Source of the DNA: Dermanyssus gallinae
Lineage: Eukaryota > Arthropoda > Arachnida > Mesostigmata > Dermanyssidae
Direction of reading: 5' to 3'
Assembly (NCBI GenBank): GCA_003439945.1
Contig: QVRM01001989.1
Coordinates: forward strand, 242,001-306,000
DNA: 64,000 nucleotides
Shown: positions 1 through 10,480 of the stretch, piece after piece
Layout: each line of letters begins with the position of its first letter
How positions within the stretch are numbered: position 1 is the stretch's first letter
Program-made: the position numbers and the translations under genes
The notes under the pieces: generated by a model
Database searches by the model: none
Told to the model about the DNA's origin: nothing
What the model saw: only the letters and a program-made list of their open reading frames with translations

Positions 1-179
1 TGCTTCAATTGTTTCGACGCTGAAACGAATATCGAGTACTTGAGTCAACCACATGGTGCATCCCGTTACAAACGCATGCTTTTATTAAAGTTGCTTCCAT
101 TGTCTTCCATTGTCTCTGAGTCCAGAAAAGTAAAGTTTGATCAGTTTATATTTGGGAAGCTAAAATCACACAAAGCATA

Positions 180-1006
180 ATGACCTACTTATATCAAATA
201 AAAAAAGGAAAATCAAGACAGCACCTCCAGTTTTACTTGAATGAGACTGTACGATGGTATTGCGAAAATAAGCTGAACATCAACGTGTCGAAAACAGAAG
301 TAATGCGTTTTAGCAGAGGAGGAGCATGTGCTCAAGATGACTATAACATAAAGATAAGTGGGCATATACTAGACATATTGAAGAAATTAGAGTAAAGTCG
401 GTGTCCTTAACCATGATGTTGAAGGATCTCCGGCAAGCTGACCTTGAGACTGTACTCACTATATTTAAGCTCAATTTATTTTCCACAGTAACATATTGCC
501 TCAGACCTATATCCTCCAAGTTAACATTAAACAACCTCAAGCATATCGACAAGATTAAAACTATGTTTTTTAAAAGAGCGCTTGCTTTATCAAAAACTGC
601 CTCAATTACGCTGGTGGTGCAAATGTGCAATGAGCCCACATTAATAGAAAACCTAGAGTACCGTAATTACCAATTTGATCACGAAGCGCTTGATGCATAC
701 AAGCAACACAGAAAACGGCAAAACTGGAACTTTGTTATCAACAATTTTACAGACGGGACCCGCTTTTCAGGGCAACAGATGAAAAAAAGTTCTGCGACAG
801 AACAGAGCAGTGATCTGCAAAATAACTTGGCACGGATACCACCAATACCTCTGCCTAAAGGGAAATGTTTCCAAATCAACGAATGTGTTTGTAAATATTG
901 TGGTGAAATTGACATCGATCGACATCACGTGATGAAATGTATAGAACTGAACACCAGCTCATTAACAGCTGCTGTAATTGACGTACTTGAGCGGGATAGC
1001 CCGTAA
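180..1006 (+). pseudogene. LINE ORF2 3' remnant (RT tail and CCHC)
   Basis: Two open frames, 180-395 and 401-1006, encode the end of a non-LTR retrotransposon polyprotein. The first has the post-catalytic RT segment (LNINVSKTEVMRFSR, the 'K-L-x-hN-x-x-K-T' motif that follows the YADD box). The second ends in a CCHC-type finger, CKYCGEIDIDRHHVMKC. The frames differ, so a frameshift separates them. The catalytic RT core and the endonuclease are absent. This is a dead, 5'-truncated copy. The clade is not certain; a Jockey/CR1-like origin is plausible. Confidence 0.7.
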
Positions 1007-1429
1007 ATAATGTGAGAATCTACCAATAATTGTGAATAAACATCAAGAATATATCAAATAATATATGACATAATGCGGTCTTTACGTTAGGGAAAAGTAC
1101 CAGCATGGGGCGATAAGCCCAGACAAATCTAATAAAACCAGCAGGAAATGTGGCATGGACGCCACCACCGACAGCTTTTATTAGTTTAGTCTCACACCAC
1201 TTGAGATGGTTTTTGATCAATATAGGTATACACACACCACCACGAGACTCACAATCCCTCAGGACTGTCAAAACATAAGCGGGAACGGTAACTTTAGTTA
1301 GTCCTCCGCTGTGTCCCCCGAGTCGCACAAAGCCATTAAGTCGTCGTGTCGTTTAGTAAGCGTAATGTTCCCAGTGAAGGTATTCATATGACAAGACCAT
1401 ATGAGAACCTATCTAAATTGGCAACAACC

Positions 1430-1431
<2 letters not shown>
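1007..1431. other. Intergenic stretch, nothing recognised
   Basis: A 102-codon open frame runs on the minus strand (1020-1328), but I see no family motif or codon structure that supports a gene. It may be old transposon sequence. Confidence 0.4.

Positions 1432-1491
<60 letters not shown>
1432..1491. repeat. (TA)n microsatellite
   Basis: About 60 bp of uninterrupted TA dinucleotides. The Tyr-Ile open frames across it are artefacts of the repeat. Confidence 0.98.
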
Positions 1492-1493
<2 letters not shown>

Positions 1494-1499
1494 CTTGTA

Positions 1500-1618
1500 T
1501 CAATAATCGGTTCAAAGTTGGTACGCTGGGCAGTGTAGCTGATCCGTTCCTGGAAAGATTGTTTTATTTGTTCCTCTGTGGGCTTGTCGTCTACCTTAAA
1601 CATGATTGCTCGTCTCAC
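1500..1618 (-). pseudogene. Possible LINE ORF1-like fragment
   Basis: The minus strand reads RRAIMFKVDDKPTEEQIKQS and on to QRTNF, an amphipathic charged stretch reminiscent of the RNA-binding region of LINE ORF1 proteins. It is cut off by the adjoining (TA)n tract. No zinc knuckle is visible, so the call is weak. Confidence 0.25.
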
Positions 1619-2032
1619 CTGTCTGGATGTTCAGTCTTAGTCCTGTGAATGCGTTCAATTTCCTAGATCCTGGGGCAAAGCACCGGCTCAGGTCTGGCAG
1701 TCGCCGCTATTTGTGCCTTGGTTCCAACTGCCCACCCCGCGCCATTGCCTAATCAGGATGCCGCTCGAGGGGTTTACATCGAGGGTGTTGCCGTCTAGAC
1801 GATCGGTAGATGGGGAGTATCAGATCAGTGAGTAGATAAGCGCAGACGACGCTAAGTGTCACAAATAAACCGTGAAATAGGAAACGCGGGACGATAATTG
1901 CACGGAGCCTCGGCACTTTGACAGCGCGCAATGACAGTGCAAATAGAGACAGTGCATTGTAAGTCTCTCAACCGCTCTCTTTGAATGGCACGTACTCACA
2001 AGGCACCTGTCGCTTTCTGGGTCCATTGAGCA

Positions 2033-2040
2033 TATAAAGG
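2033..2040 (+). promoter_or_regulatory. TATA box of gene A
   Basis: TATAAAGG lies 81 bp upstream of the gene A start codon. The paralogous gene B has a TATAAAAA at nearly the same distance from its own ATG, which supports both as core promoter elements. Confidence 0.55.
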
Positions 2041-2120
2041 CCAATGAGTCGTTAACTGGTTACGCCTTCTTACAATTACAGCTGTTGATCTTTGTGTAGC
2101 GGTGCGTCTACAGCTCAATC

Positions 2121-2301
2121 ATGTTTCGACTGACCTTGGCCGTTTGCGCGTTGAGGCTTCTGTGTGCCTCAACTTTGGAAGAGAAAAGCAATGGACTCGG
2201 TGTCATCGAGACCGTGAACAAGAGTCCTCAAGCCAACTTAAGGACCGAAAACTTGACTATGCTGCGCCTTCCAGTGGACATCACATCATTGGCTCAAAAA
2301 G
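2121..2301 (+). CDS. Gene A exon 1 (signal peptide)
   Basis: It starts at ATG 2121 and ends in phase 1 before GCAAGT. The homologous gene B site reads GTAAGT, so a GC-AG intron is inferred. The hydrophobic N-terminus is a typical signal peptide. Confidence 0.65.
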
Positions 2302-4530
2302 GCAAGTTGTATATTATGTGTAAATATATAGAAAGGACTGCATTTCAGCACCAGGCATCTATATATGCTTTAAAATTGACACCGTATGCCACTGTAGATT
2401 GCCCTTGTCGCGCCAATGCTCTGATTGGCGCCACCGGGGGCAATCTACAGGCAATTGTCGGCGATTGCAAACGTTAGGTGTCAATTTTAGAGTACTTGAC
2501 TCCGATAACACTTGACGGTAAAGCAGAGCCTTTGTTCTTAGGCAAGGCGCTAAGCAATGTCATTCTTTATCGCTAATCACTGCTGTAAGAAAGTAATCGT
2601 TTGCGTTATTGACCCCAGCTTTCAAGAAGCTAATTCCTCTAGCGATATCTTAAAAAGAATCTTAGCTTTTTATATCAGATATCGCCGCCTTTAATTGACT
2701 TGACTTCTAGAAGTTGTTTCAATGATAAATCACACGATTGAAGACTTACTGTACTGTATTAAAAACCACTACGTGGCACCTGCCGAGATAATCTTCCGTG
2801 CGAAGAAATCTGCCTGGCTAAGGCAATCCGATTGTGTAGGTGAAATTGGCCACAAGAGTAGATTAAGGTCGATCTGTCTATTGTGGAGCTCAACCAAAGA
2901 TCCTCTATAGAGTCAGCTAAGCCGGAAATTAAATAGGCCAGTTAAACTTTTGCAAAATATGTGAAGCTGTGTACATAACTTCTGCAAAAAGCGAAACGTT
3001 TACAGCCGTGCGACTTGCACTGTCATATAATAGCAAGAAGTCTCATAGGATATTAGAAATAATGATTTGCTCGTATGAATCCCCCTTATTAGGCAGAGAG
3101 TGAATTCAAATGTTAATGCCATATGTTGTTCACACAAGCCAAAAAAACTAAACAAAAGTCAGATTAGGTAGTTGTGCATGTATATGCTAAGCCAGAGTTA
3201 TATGGGCTAACCATAGCTATCATTACTGACATTCTATATTATTACGATATACATGACAGTAATCTGGATCTGGGATATTCGCAAGTAAGTATTTTTTCGT
3301 GAATAAACGAATGCATCGATAAAATATGGTGTTTATTTCGGTAACATCATCGCAAAGAACTTCGCAAAAAAGCTATCCTGCTTACACATGTGTGCAAATT
3401 TAGCTTGAATGATGAATGTCTCATTTAGGCTATGTTTATGTTTCGTTTTACGATGACTTTTAGTGTTATTTGTATTAGGACTGTTGCAGTAATTATTTCG
3501 ATTGATATTGCTAACGTATCTTTTGTATCTTGTCGTGTGTTGTTGGTCAACAAGGTATTTTCGAAGAGTTGTTTATAAACTACACGATTGCGGACAGCTT
3601 AAGGAAAGGCCGGTCGTTTACCGAAGATCCATTCGGAGGTTGTTACCTTCGATGTCCTGACAGCTTCGATGTGGATAACTATCACATTCATATCCACAAG
3701 TGGGTAATCTTTACTTCGATTTGCCATGAAAACGTATGGGCCATTGTGAGCATAATTCAAGTTTCAGGCTGTTATTTTTCGGTTTTGCATGAAAATGCAT
3801 TTTTATGAGAATTAAAGTACTGTCAAGTTTTGAGACTCGATTTTTGGGAATCGTTATATACTACAAGGGCAAATAGTCGCGTGACTGTTGCGTTAATTAT
3901 GCGGTCGTGCTTCTGAGAACGGTTTTCATATCTGTTTACTGTAAATATGTACGACACTTAATCTACATAGGACCGCATCTACTGAGAAGGACATACGCAA
4001 TAGTGAATTAACTATTTGGTTTCTGGCGTGTCTGATCCTGGGTGTGGGGATCTATTTTCTGTGTTTGAACACCCATCTATGTAACGCATTGGAAAAACAT
4101 GGCACAAATTTACGTGGCCCACTTGGGTTCTGTGCGACAAGGACAACAATTAAGCTTCACGTTTTAATTTCTGGATATTTGCTGCTGAATTCATCGATTC
4201 TTTAAAAAAACAATGTCTTAACTTGCTTGATGAATTTTATTTACTTGGTAGGCAATGCGTGAGTTACGCTTTATTATTGCTGAACTATGACAGCGAAGCT
4301 AGAACTTTCGGGCGTTAACAAATATTAGTGCATATGTTGACATGAAAATTACATAATCTAACTTAACAGTATAATACCTATTCATTATAATTTAGTAATC
4401 TTTTTTTTTTTTTTAAGGCGGAACCGTAACTCCGATCAGGGAAGTCGACATCCCGTGCACGGTACCTTGCACTACGACTGGAGGCGTCGAGCACCATAAT
4501 CGGAAAAGGGCTCTTTCACACGACAGCTAA
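2121..4530 (+). CDS. Gene A: small secreted protein, CX3C...CX3C, spliced
   Basis: This is a spliced gene for an unrecognised secreted protein. Exon 1 (2121-2301) encodes a signal peptide (MFRLTLAVCALRLLCAS) and an Asn-rich propeptide-like region ending LPVDITSLAQK. Exon 2 (3567-3699) encodes LFINYTIADSLRKGR and the core DPFGGCYLRCPDSFD followed by a His-rich YHIHIHK. The last exon (4418-4530) encodes IPCTVPCTTTGG and stops at TAA. It therefore carries two CX3C pairs. Gene B on the other strand has the same exon layout, with matching splice phases at the aligned sites, so the exons are supported by comparison. Exon 2 ends in phase 2 while the last exon starts in phase 1, so at least one small exon (length 2 mod 3) is missing from this model. 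A block shared with gene B near 3971 is a candidate. Intron 1 appears to use a GC donor. Function is unknown. Confidence 0.65.
2371..2489. mobile_element. Short MITE-like element with hairpin in gene A intron 1
   Basis: Terminal inverted repeats TAAAATTGACACC (2371-2383) and GGTGTCAATTTTA (2477-2489) enclose a strong inner hairpin. CTGTAGATTGCCC pairs with GGGCAATCTACAG, and inside that GCGCCAAT pairs with ATTGGCGC around a six-base loop. The size, about 119 bp, suits a miniature inverted-repeat element. No open frame of note. Confidence 0.6.
2519..2645 (+). repeat. Intron block shared with gene B
   Basis: This intron 1 segment aligns with the reverse complement of about 18000-18150 in gene B intron 1, for example TTTGTTCTTxGGCAAG and TGCTGTAAGAA. 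Introns that still align indicate a fairly recent inverted duplication. Confidence 0.6.
2722..3553. other. Rest of gene A intron 1
   Basis: AT-rich intron sequence. One 62-codon frame (2722-2910) has no recognisable motif. I see no other element here. Confidence 0.5.
3567..3699 (+). CDS. Gene A exon 2 (cysteine core)
   Basis: The acceptor CGAAG|AGTTG matches the CTCTAG|AGTTG of gene B exactly in position. The donor is AA|GTGGGT, phase 2. It encodes EDPFGGCYLRCPDSFD, the best conserved part of the family. Confidence 0.7.
3971..4002 (+). other. Candidate missing exon or conserved intron block of gene A
   Basis: GACCGCATCTACTGA recurs almost identically, inverted, in gene B (14405-14418). An exon from 3971 to 4002 would be 32 nt and repair the phase gap, with acceptor CATAG and a weak GTGAAT donor. 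The gene B equivalent does not give a clean matching exon, so this stays unproven. Confidence 0.3.
4418..4530 (+). CDS. Gene A last exon
   Basis: It follows a run of 14 T and TTTTAAG. The frame is set by alignment to gene B: IPCTVPCTTTGGVEHHN, then a dibasic RKR near the C-terminus and TAA at 4528-4530. Confidence 0.65.
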
Positions 4531-4707
4531 AAACATGTCATCGCGCCCAATGCAATTTAGAACCTTGTATTGTGTGTTTTTTAAAGCCACGCGCATAAAT
4601 GTTTACATGTAAGACACTATAAAATAGCATTGAAAGCCATAGCAATTGTTTTAAGAAACCCACGCTTTCTATCTTTAATCGTTCTTTGAAGATATATGTA
4701 CAGTGCG

Positions 4708-4708
<1 letters not shown>

Positions 4709-4736
<28 letters not shown>
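4709..4736. repeat. (TA)n microsatellite
   Basis: TA dinucleotide run of about 28 bp downstream of gene A. Confidence 0.95.
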
Positions 4737-4740
<4 letters not shown>

Positions 4741-4844
4741 GTATACACTATCGCAAAGATATCGATATAATTAGTGCTATTCTTGCAATAATTCGGTGCA
4801 TTCAGTTACGGATGGCTGAAATTGAGAACGAAGAAAAAGAAAAA

Positions 4845-4915
4845 GCATACGTCGCGCTGGGATTGAACCCGTGACCCCTTTACGATAATCGCCGGCTGTT
4901 TCCGCTACGCCATCT
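4845..4915 (-). repeat. tRNA-derived sequence (SINE head or pseudo-tRNA)
   Basis: On the minus strand an A-box-like TGGCGTAGCGGAAAC is followed at tRNA spacing by a B box, GGGTTCAATCCC. The flanks do not pair as an acceptor stem, so it is not an intact tRNA gene. A tRNA-derived SINE or a decayed tRNA is likelier. Confidence 0.5.
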
Positions 4916-5235
4916 CATTGACATAAACATTCAAAGAAAGGAGCACCTTATGCACGCGTCTGCGTCTCAAGATAAAACCGCACAATGCGACCGCCATAAT
5001 TAGATAATTGCTAGAGAATAAAAACTGGATAATATTGTTTCAAGTTTGTTCATCTTAAGTTGTTGGTATGGTATGCACAATCGTTCATATATAATTTTGT
5101 GGGCTAGCAATATCGTTGACAGTTGCCTGTATTTAAGATGCTAGATAAACGAGCAGTTGACTTAAAAAGAGTTTACATTTTGTTTACTTAATAGGGGTTT
5201 CTTTATTGAGACATCTGTGCTCCCCGTTTTTTTTT

Positions 5236-5385
5236 CGATCATGGTCGATTTTTAATCCACTCCGGCATTCACCTTGTTTAAATTGGAAACCATGAAAACC
5301 AATTTTAGGAGTGGCCGGTCTGGGTCTCGAACCCAGGTCTCCCGAATGCAAGGCAAAGGCTTTTGCCACTAAGCCATCTTGCTTA
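5236..5385 (-). repeat. tRNA-derived SINE copy 1
   Basis: The minus strand has a tRNA-like head (GGCTTAGTGGCAAAAGCC, B box GGGTTCGAGACCC) followed by a unique body. The same head and body recur at 60150-60292, including CATGGTCGATT, CACCTTGTxTAAATTGGAA and AGTGGCCGGTC. This defines a SINE family of at least 140 bp. Confidence 0.7.
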
Positions 5386-5440
5386 GTTGTAAGCTATTCA
5401 GCATATTATTGATCTGTTTTCCAATGACAATTTTCACCTA

Positions 5441-5870
5441 TCACTGTAAAAAACAGGCCCCTCGACATTGAGGCCTTATTACACATATTACAAATGCCGA
5501 TTTTCTCTGACTTCTCTGTAGGCCTCTAGGTTTTGTGTACTGAACGGCATTTTGACCAGTAATAAATATTCTACTATATGCACTCGCAGCAAAGTGCAAA
5601 TTTCGCAAATACTTTTTTTGGGCAAACCCAACGTCGCCAATAGCAAAATCAATTGACGAGTTCAATACTCCCTCAATCATAATGCATCAATCGTCTGCAG
5701 CGTACGATCTGCTATTGACTAAATCGTAGTACTTTTGTTCTGCCGATGTTGACTGTGAGTTGTTTTTTTGTACCAGTTGAAGACTGCAAGCGGTTTCGTG
5801 TATTTGCGAGATCTATTAGGTCGTCGGCATGAAATGCTTGTGTTGCTTTTACATTTCTAAGGTTGCCACG
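5441..5870 (-). pseudogene. LINE RT fragment
   Basis: The minus strand reads HADDLIDLANTRNRLQSS and LTVNIGRTKVLRFS, the catalytic ADD box and the following RT motif of a non-LTR retrotransposon. Downstream frames (to 5441) are degenerate. A (TA)n tract at 5884-5911 breaks the upstream end. Short, dead fragment. Confidence 0.6.
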
Positions 5871-5880
5871 TATCACTAAG

Positions 5881-5883
<3 letters not shown>

Positions 5884-5911
<28 letters not shown>
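5884..5911. repeat. (TA)n microsatellite
   Basis: TA dinucleotide run of about 28 bp. Confidence 0.95.
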
Positions 5912-6259
5912 GGTCTCCCAGATTTCTGTCAAGAGCAGATCTAGTACAACTCATCGATTTTTTTTCAGTGGAACAACGGCGCAAAGATGTCCTTTAAAAA
6001 ATTATAATTGAGTGTGAAAGCCAAAATATAAAAATTGCAGTGAACTTACTTTCTTGAGAATTATCGTGAATGCAACATTTAAATATACCGGGATAAAAAG
6101 CTTGATATAACCACTTTTAGTAATTTCGCCCTCACTTAAAAAATGGGTTCCCGCCGCCTTGTTTCATTGCAAAAAAAATTTGTACTAGACCCCAAAGTTT
6201 GTTGGACGAATTCTGGGAGGCCCTGTATATATATACACATAGGAGCAGCGGAGATCAAG

Positions 6260-6757
6260 GGGGCATTGGAAGTGATCAGACGGTTGGCCATCAGTGGCAT
6301 CGAGGGGAGGAGATGAAGGTTGGCCTAAGATGCAAAAGAGGAAGCAGGGCAAAAGGAAAGCCTAGGAGTAATGTTCCTTTTGAACGGGTTGCCATGCTAA
6401 ATATGAGAGGGGGGAGACGAAGAGGAAAGTGGGAAGAATTATATAAATTACTAACAATAAGGTCTGTGGATATCATGATAGTAACGGAAACGCATTTGCG
6501 GGAGATGGAAGTGCCGCCGGGTTTAAAGGGATATAATTGGTACGGTACAAATCGGAATACGGACAATGGAGAAAACAGGTTTGGGGGAGTTGGGATATTA
6601 ACTAGGGAATGGAAAGCAAATACTCAGTAGGTATCGAAGTGTACATTGATTATTTAGATGCATAGGTAACATATATGCTGCCGCTCTAAGCGCCCTTGAT
6701 AAAAAAGGGTGACATGTGTATTTAGGTATGCATGCCAAGCGAATAATAAATCAATCA

Positions 6758-6760
<3 letters not shown>
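6260..6760 (+). pseudogene. LINE endonuclease 5' piece joined to LINE 3' tail
   Basis: The open frame ending at 6630 reads VAMLNMRGGRRRGKWEELYK and DIMIVTETHLRE, the start of an AP-type endonuclease as in LINE ORF2. Immediately after its stop come about 100 bp ending AATAAATCAATCAATC, which looks like a LINE 3' end with a short ATCA tail. The RT and the rest of the endonuclease are missing, so this is an internally deleted copy. Confidence 0.6.

Positions 6761-6794
<34 letters not shown>
6761..6794. repeat. (TA)n microsatellite
   Basis: TA run directly after the ATCA tail of the LINE fragment. A second tract lies at 6895-6925. Confidence 0.95.
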
Positions 6795-6797
<3 letters not shown>

Positions 6798-6889
6798 TGA
6801 AACGTAACTAATCGCCAATAGGCGAGTGCCATTTGAATTTGCATGCGCCCATTTGGCCATCCGCCAAGCAAGCAAATCGCTGACTCCTC

Positions 6890-6929
<40 letters not shown>

Positions 6930-6931
<2 letters not shown>

Positions 6932-8330
6932 CAAGTGACTCATAATGACTGATGAGTGACTGAATGGTGTGCGCCAAGGAGGAAACCTTTTGTTCGTATG
7001 CTGCTTTGTACCTGTGAATGATTCTGGGACGCTTGGTTTATCGGTTTAGCTTAAGAACTGCTTGTCACTTACAACGGGTTGTCAGAGTCTGTGGCAGGAC
7101 GAATAGGGTGTAATGCTTTCTTCAGAGAAAGTGAATTTATTTGTATTCTCCCTTTGTCCTTCTCTTAATTCCGCTGAGATGACAGATATATAGTTCGATA
7201 GGCCGGTTTTAAATCTGACATTGACGGCTATCGTTGGAGGTAACTTTACCAGCAGAATTAATGGCGGAGAAAACAATAATAAAAGTGAGGTGCTGATCCA
7301 TTTAATCGAAGACGCGGCTCTGTACTGTGCAAATACGCGCGAGTATGTTATGCATACACTTTTAGCAGTGAGCGGTCGCTCCGTAAGTTTGTTGACGGTT
7401 TTAAGTTTGCTGCAAAGGGGTGAGCGTGGGACAATACTCTTACAGCGTTTGTGCTCAATGCTCTAGTGCTCTGTCCCATGCAAAATCTCTTAAGGATAAA
7501 TACAAACATTACACAAACTGTGGTGAAAATAGAGAGCCTAGTACGATACACGCCTACACGACAGAGATCGTCTAGCCAACGAATTCAACAGGTATAATCC
7601 ACCGACTGAGAAAAGCAGGCTTTAAATTAGATTTAGCATGTCGAAAAACAAGTAAAATATAAAATGCAAACACTTTATATGAAACATTAAACACCAACAA
7701 AATACGTTAAAGGTGGGCACTTATAGCACTCTTATAACTTAGGTAAGACACTTCAACACAGACAAACATTAAATGTTCTCAATGAGAGAATTGTTATCAT
7801 GATCATTTATTTGAGTACATACAGGTCAATTATCGATGTTTTCCGTATGGCGCTATACCGCTCCAACCAGAGAGACAATATGGTGAACACATTGTAAGCA
7901 CAGGACGGTCAACGGAGTGGTATTGTACGCTACAGTACATTTTAGAAGTGTGTATTTTGTGACTAAAACGGCTGATACAATATACAGAGAATAATACATT
8001 TTGCATATTTGCATGTATATCATGTGCTCAATACGTAGTTATAATCTGTCGGAGCCATGGGCCAGCTGTAAAAGAGCCTTAATGATGAAGAGCCGAATTT
8101 TCAAGCCACAGTCGACGGGGGTTCCCCACCTTCCTGTATATGTATTATATGTTCTAGTTTGATTTGAAGGTTTCGGAAACGCTATTAGACATATGTCACA
8201 ATCAGCTAGCGTGATTAGTGTGGAACTCGTAAACCCACAAAGACCGTGTGCCTCCCCTACCCCAGGCTCAGCGTTGCTTTGGCAATACTTCGAAACCACG
8301 AAGATGGCGTCTCCGTGCCGTCCGCCGTCA
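6930..8330. other. No recognisable gene
   Basis: Short overlapping frames only. None shows a domain, splice pattern or repeat match that I can support. Confidence 0.45.
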
Positions 8331-8333
8331 ACT

Positions 8334-9780
8334 TTTTTTCGTGGGTGAGTGCAATACTAAGTTTAACCGGCCTGAGTGGGCGCGTCGATACCGCGAGGGC
8401 CCGCCTGCCCTCCCCCCGGGCACCTCGTTTCGACCATTGTATTGCTCGCATCTCTCTCTCTCCTGGCTTTTTCCAGGGTCGGTCCCCTTGAGTGCCAAAA
8501 TGGCATTGAGCCAGTTCGTTGTCTCCTTCCACTTCTTTGCCGACATCATCATGTGGTCAGCGGCCTCTCTCGTCATGAAGCTTTGGAACTGACCATGTCC
8601 GGTCAGCACTTGCGTCGTACAGTAGAATCGCTCCTTATGTTAGCAGCCGTACCGCTCTCCGTTTGGTATCAGACCCTTGGTCCAGCTTGCACTGGTCACC
8701 CCGAATCTTACCTTGACCAATTCCTTTTAAAAGGCCTCCATGGTGGCACTCCTCGCCATGGTCAGATCCAGTTCCTCGTTGAGCAGCTTGCTTTTCTCCC
8801 CCGCAAGCAGGTTTTATGGTAGTATCTTGGCTAAGACTAGGAGCGTTTTTATCGAAACCGTCCGGAACGCGTTGCGTACTCTGATCGCCGGCGTCCGTTG
8901 GGCTGACCTTAGTACTCCCCTATTTTTTGGCGTCTGCATCAGCATGTTCGCCCAGACCGGGGCCGCGTACAGCGCCGTTGATTCGGCCACTGTAGCTAAG
9001 AATCTTTTTTGGCTTCTGACACTCTACAGATCCACGCGCTAGGTTTACCATTTTGACTATATCAGTCACATATTTCACATGCGCCGATTTTAAGTCTTAT
9101 ATCGAGAATTACGTGAACTGGTATGTTACGTACATTGCCTCTGTCTTGTCGGGTGCTGAGCTTAAGATAATGGCTTTGCCTCTACTCGTTTACACGGGTC
9201 AAAGCTTCATTAGTGGCGCTCTCTAGAACTGACTCGGTCCTCGAACTGACTCGAATTTTCTTTGAGCGATGCTCATTGGGGTATAGACGATAAACCATGC
9301 CGCTGGGAGACAGCGGCCATGCTGCCATAATAACTGTTGGGGAAACCCTAGATATCTTAACATGCCCGGCCCTCGGTGCATTGAAGATATACCTCAGGTT
9401 AAGTTCCGAGCCCGTAGGGGACGGAGGATGATCTAGAATTAAAAACAACTTCCTTAAACATGTTTCTAATTCCAGAATGAGGAGCACAAAACCTCTCGTT
9501 TTGAAGGTATTTACGGTTTCCTCACCTGCCCGTTTCAGTACCCTGTATAGGGCTCCGACCGTAGAGCCACTTTTCCGAAAGCGCTCCCTTGGCGTCGACC
9601 TCCGTGTTAAGGCGGTAGACTCTAGGACGTTATCTACAATTTTTCCCAAAGCGTCCAGTAGGCTGATAAGCGGAAACGCCGACGCCTCCTCTCTTATATA
9701 GAGGGGGTTGGGTTGGCCCGACCGCTTCTCTGACGTGTGCAGTGAAGACGGTGTCCAGATAGTACGCTCCTTACAGAACA
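8334..9780 (-). pseudogene. Degenerate R1-like LINE ORF2
   Basis: Read on the minus strand, 9720-9200 gives FPLISLLDALGKIVDNVLES and GFVLLILEL, the RT region of R1-clade elements. Near the 3' end 8609-8530 gives LTGHGQFQSFMTREA, matching the LSGHGQFQAYMMKIG of the intact copy at 42540-42600. A T7 run at 8334-8340 is the remnant of the poly(A) tail. Many frameshifts; the YADD core is not readable. Confidence 0.7.
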
Positions 9781-10165
9781 TTATACATCGTAGTACTTGT
9801 CATCCGAGTAATCTATAACATGATTAATTATTAGTGGTTCTCTGTTTATCGATATATTAAAAGAGAAATAGCAACAAATAAAGTAATAACTGGCTTTACA
9901 AAAAAGGGCTTCCCAGATTGCCATGGACGTGAATATAAGGACCATTGTGCCAGAAATGTCTTCACATTAAATTAGGGTTTCCTAAAAGAATACAGAAACC
10001 ACCGTGTATATTACGCGCGCCTCTTAGCAAGCACAAGGTTCTATAAGAGTGCTAGTTAAATTAGACCTTCGAAATTAGTTTAAGACAATAACAAAAGGCA
10101 AAAGAGACCAATGGTGTGGCAGGGCTAGAGACACCCTCTATCCTCGCTTAGCCAAACGAATGTAC
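9781..10165. other. AT-rich stretch, nothing recognised
   Basis: No open frame or repeat that I recognise. Confidence 0.45.
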
Positions 10166-10480
10166 CAATATCCAACAGGGAGATCCACGAGGGTCAGCGT
10201 TGCTTTGACTTAGCAAGTCCGGCCTCGTGTCAAGTCCACAGAGCCCCCTTAACGTCTAGTACCTAGATAATGCAATCTTTTGTGGTCCCGCAAAACGTCG
10301 TGGCGGATGATATACAGGCCGTACTGTACAAGGAACCGTGAGGGCTGACACTCAACGCTTCCAGGTGTGAGGTGTTAACCATAGGAGGCAATCCATGAGA
10401 GCAAGGGAAAGCCATCCACACGATCATGCAGACATTTCTACGAGTAAATCATTGGCTCTCAGACACAGGATGCTCTAGAC
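10166..10480 (+). pseudogene. Relic of an RLE-type retrotransposon RT
   Basis: The plus strand reads QQGDPRGSALL followed some 25 residues later by SPLNVxYLDNAIFCGP. This matches the order GVQQSDPLSPPLF...LWYLDDGTIGG in the zinc-finger/RT element at 27526-30453. The rest is shifted in frame and degenerate. Confidence 0.45.

Noticed and set aside
4845..4915. True tRNA gene on the minus strand
   Set aside because: A and B boxes are visible but the ends do not pair as an acceptor stem.
8246..8822. Overlapping plus-strand frames of 81-148 codons
   Set aside because: Antisense to the R1 relic, which carries LTGHGQFQSFM on the minus strand.
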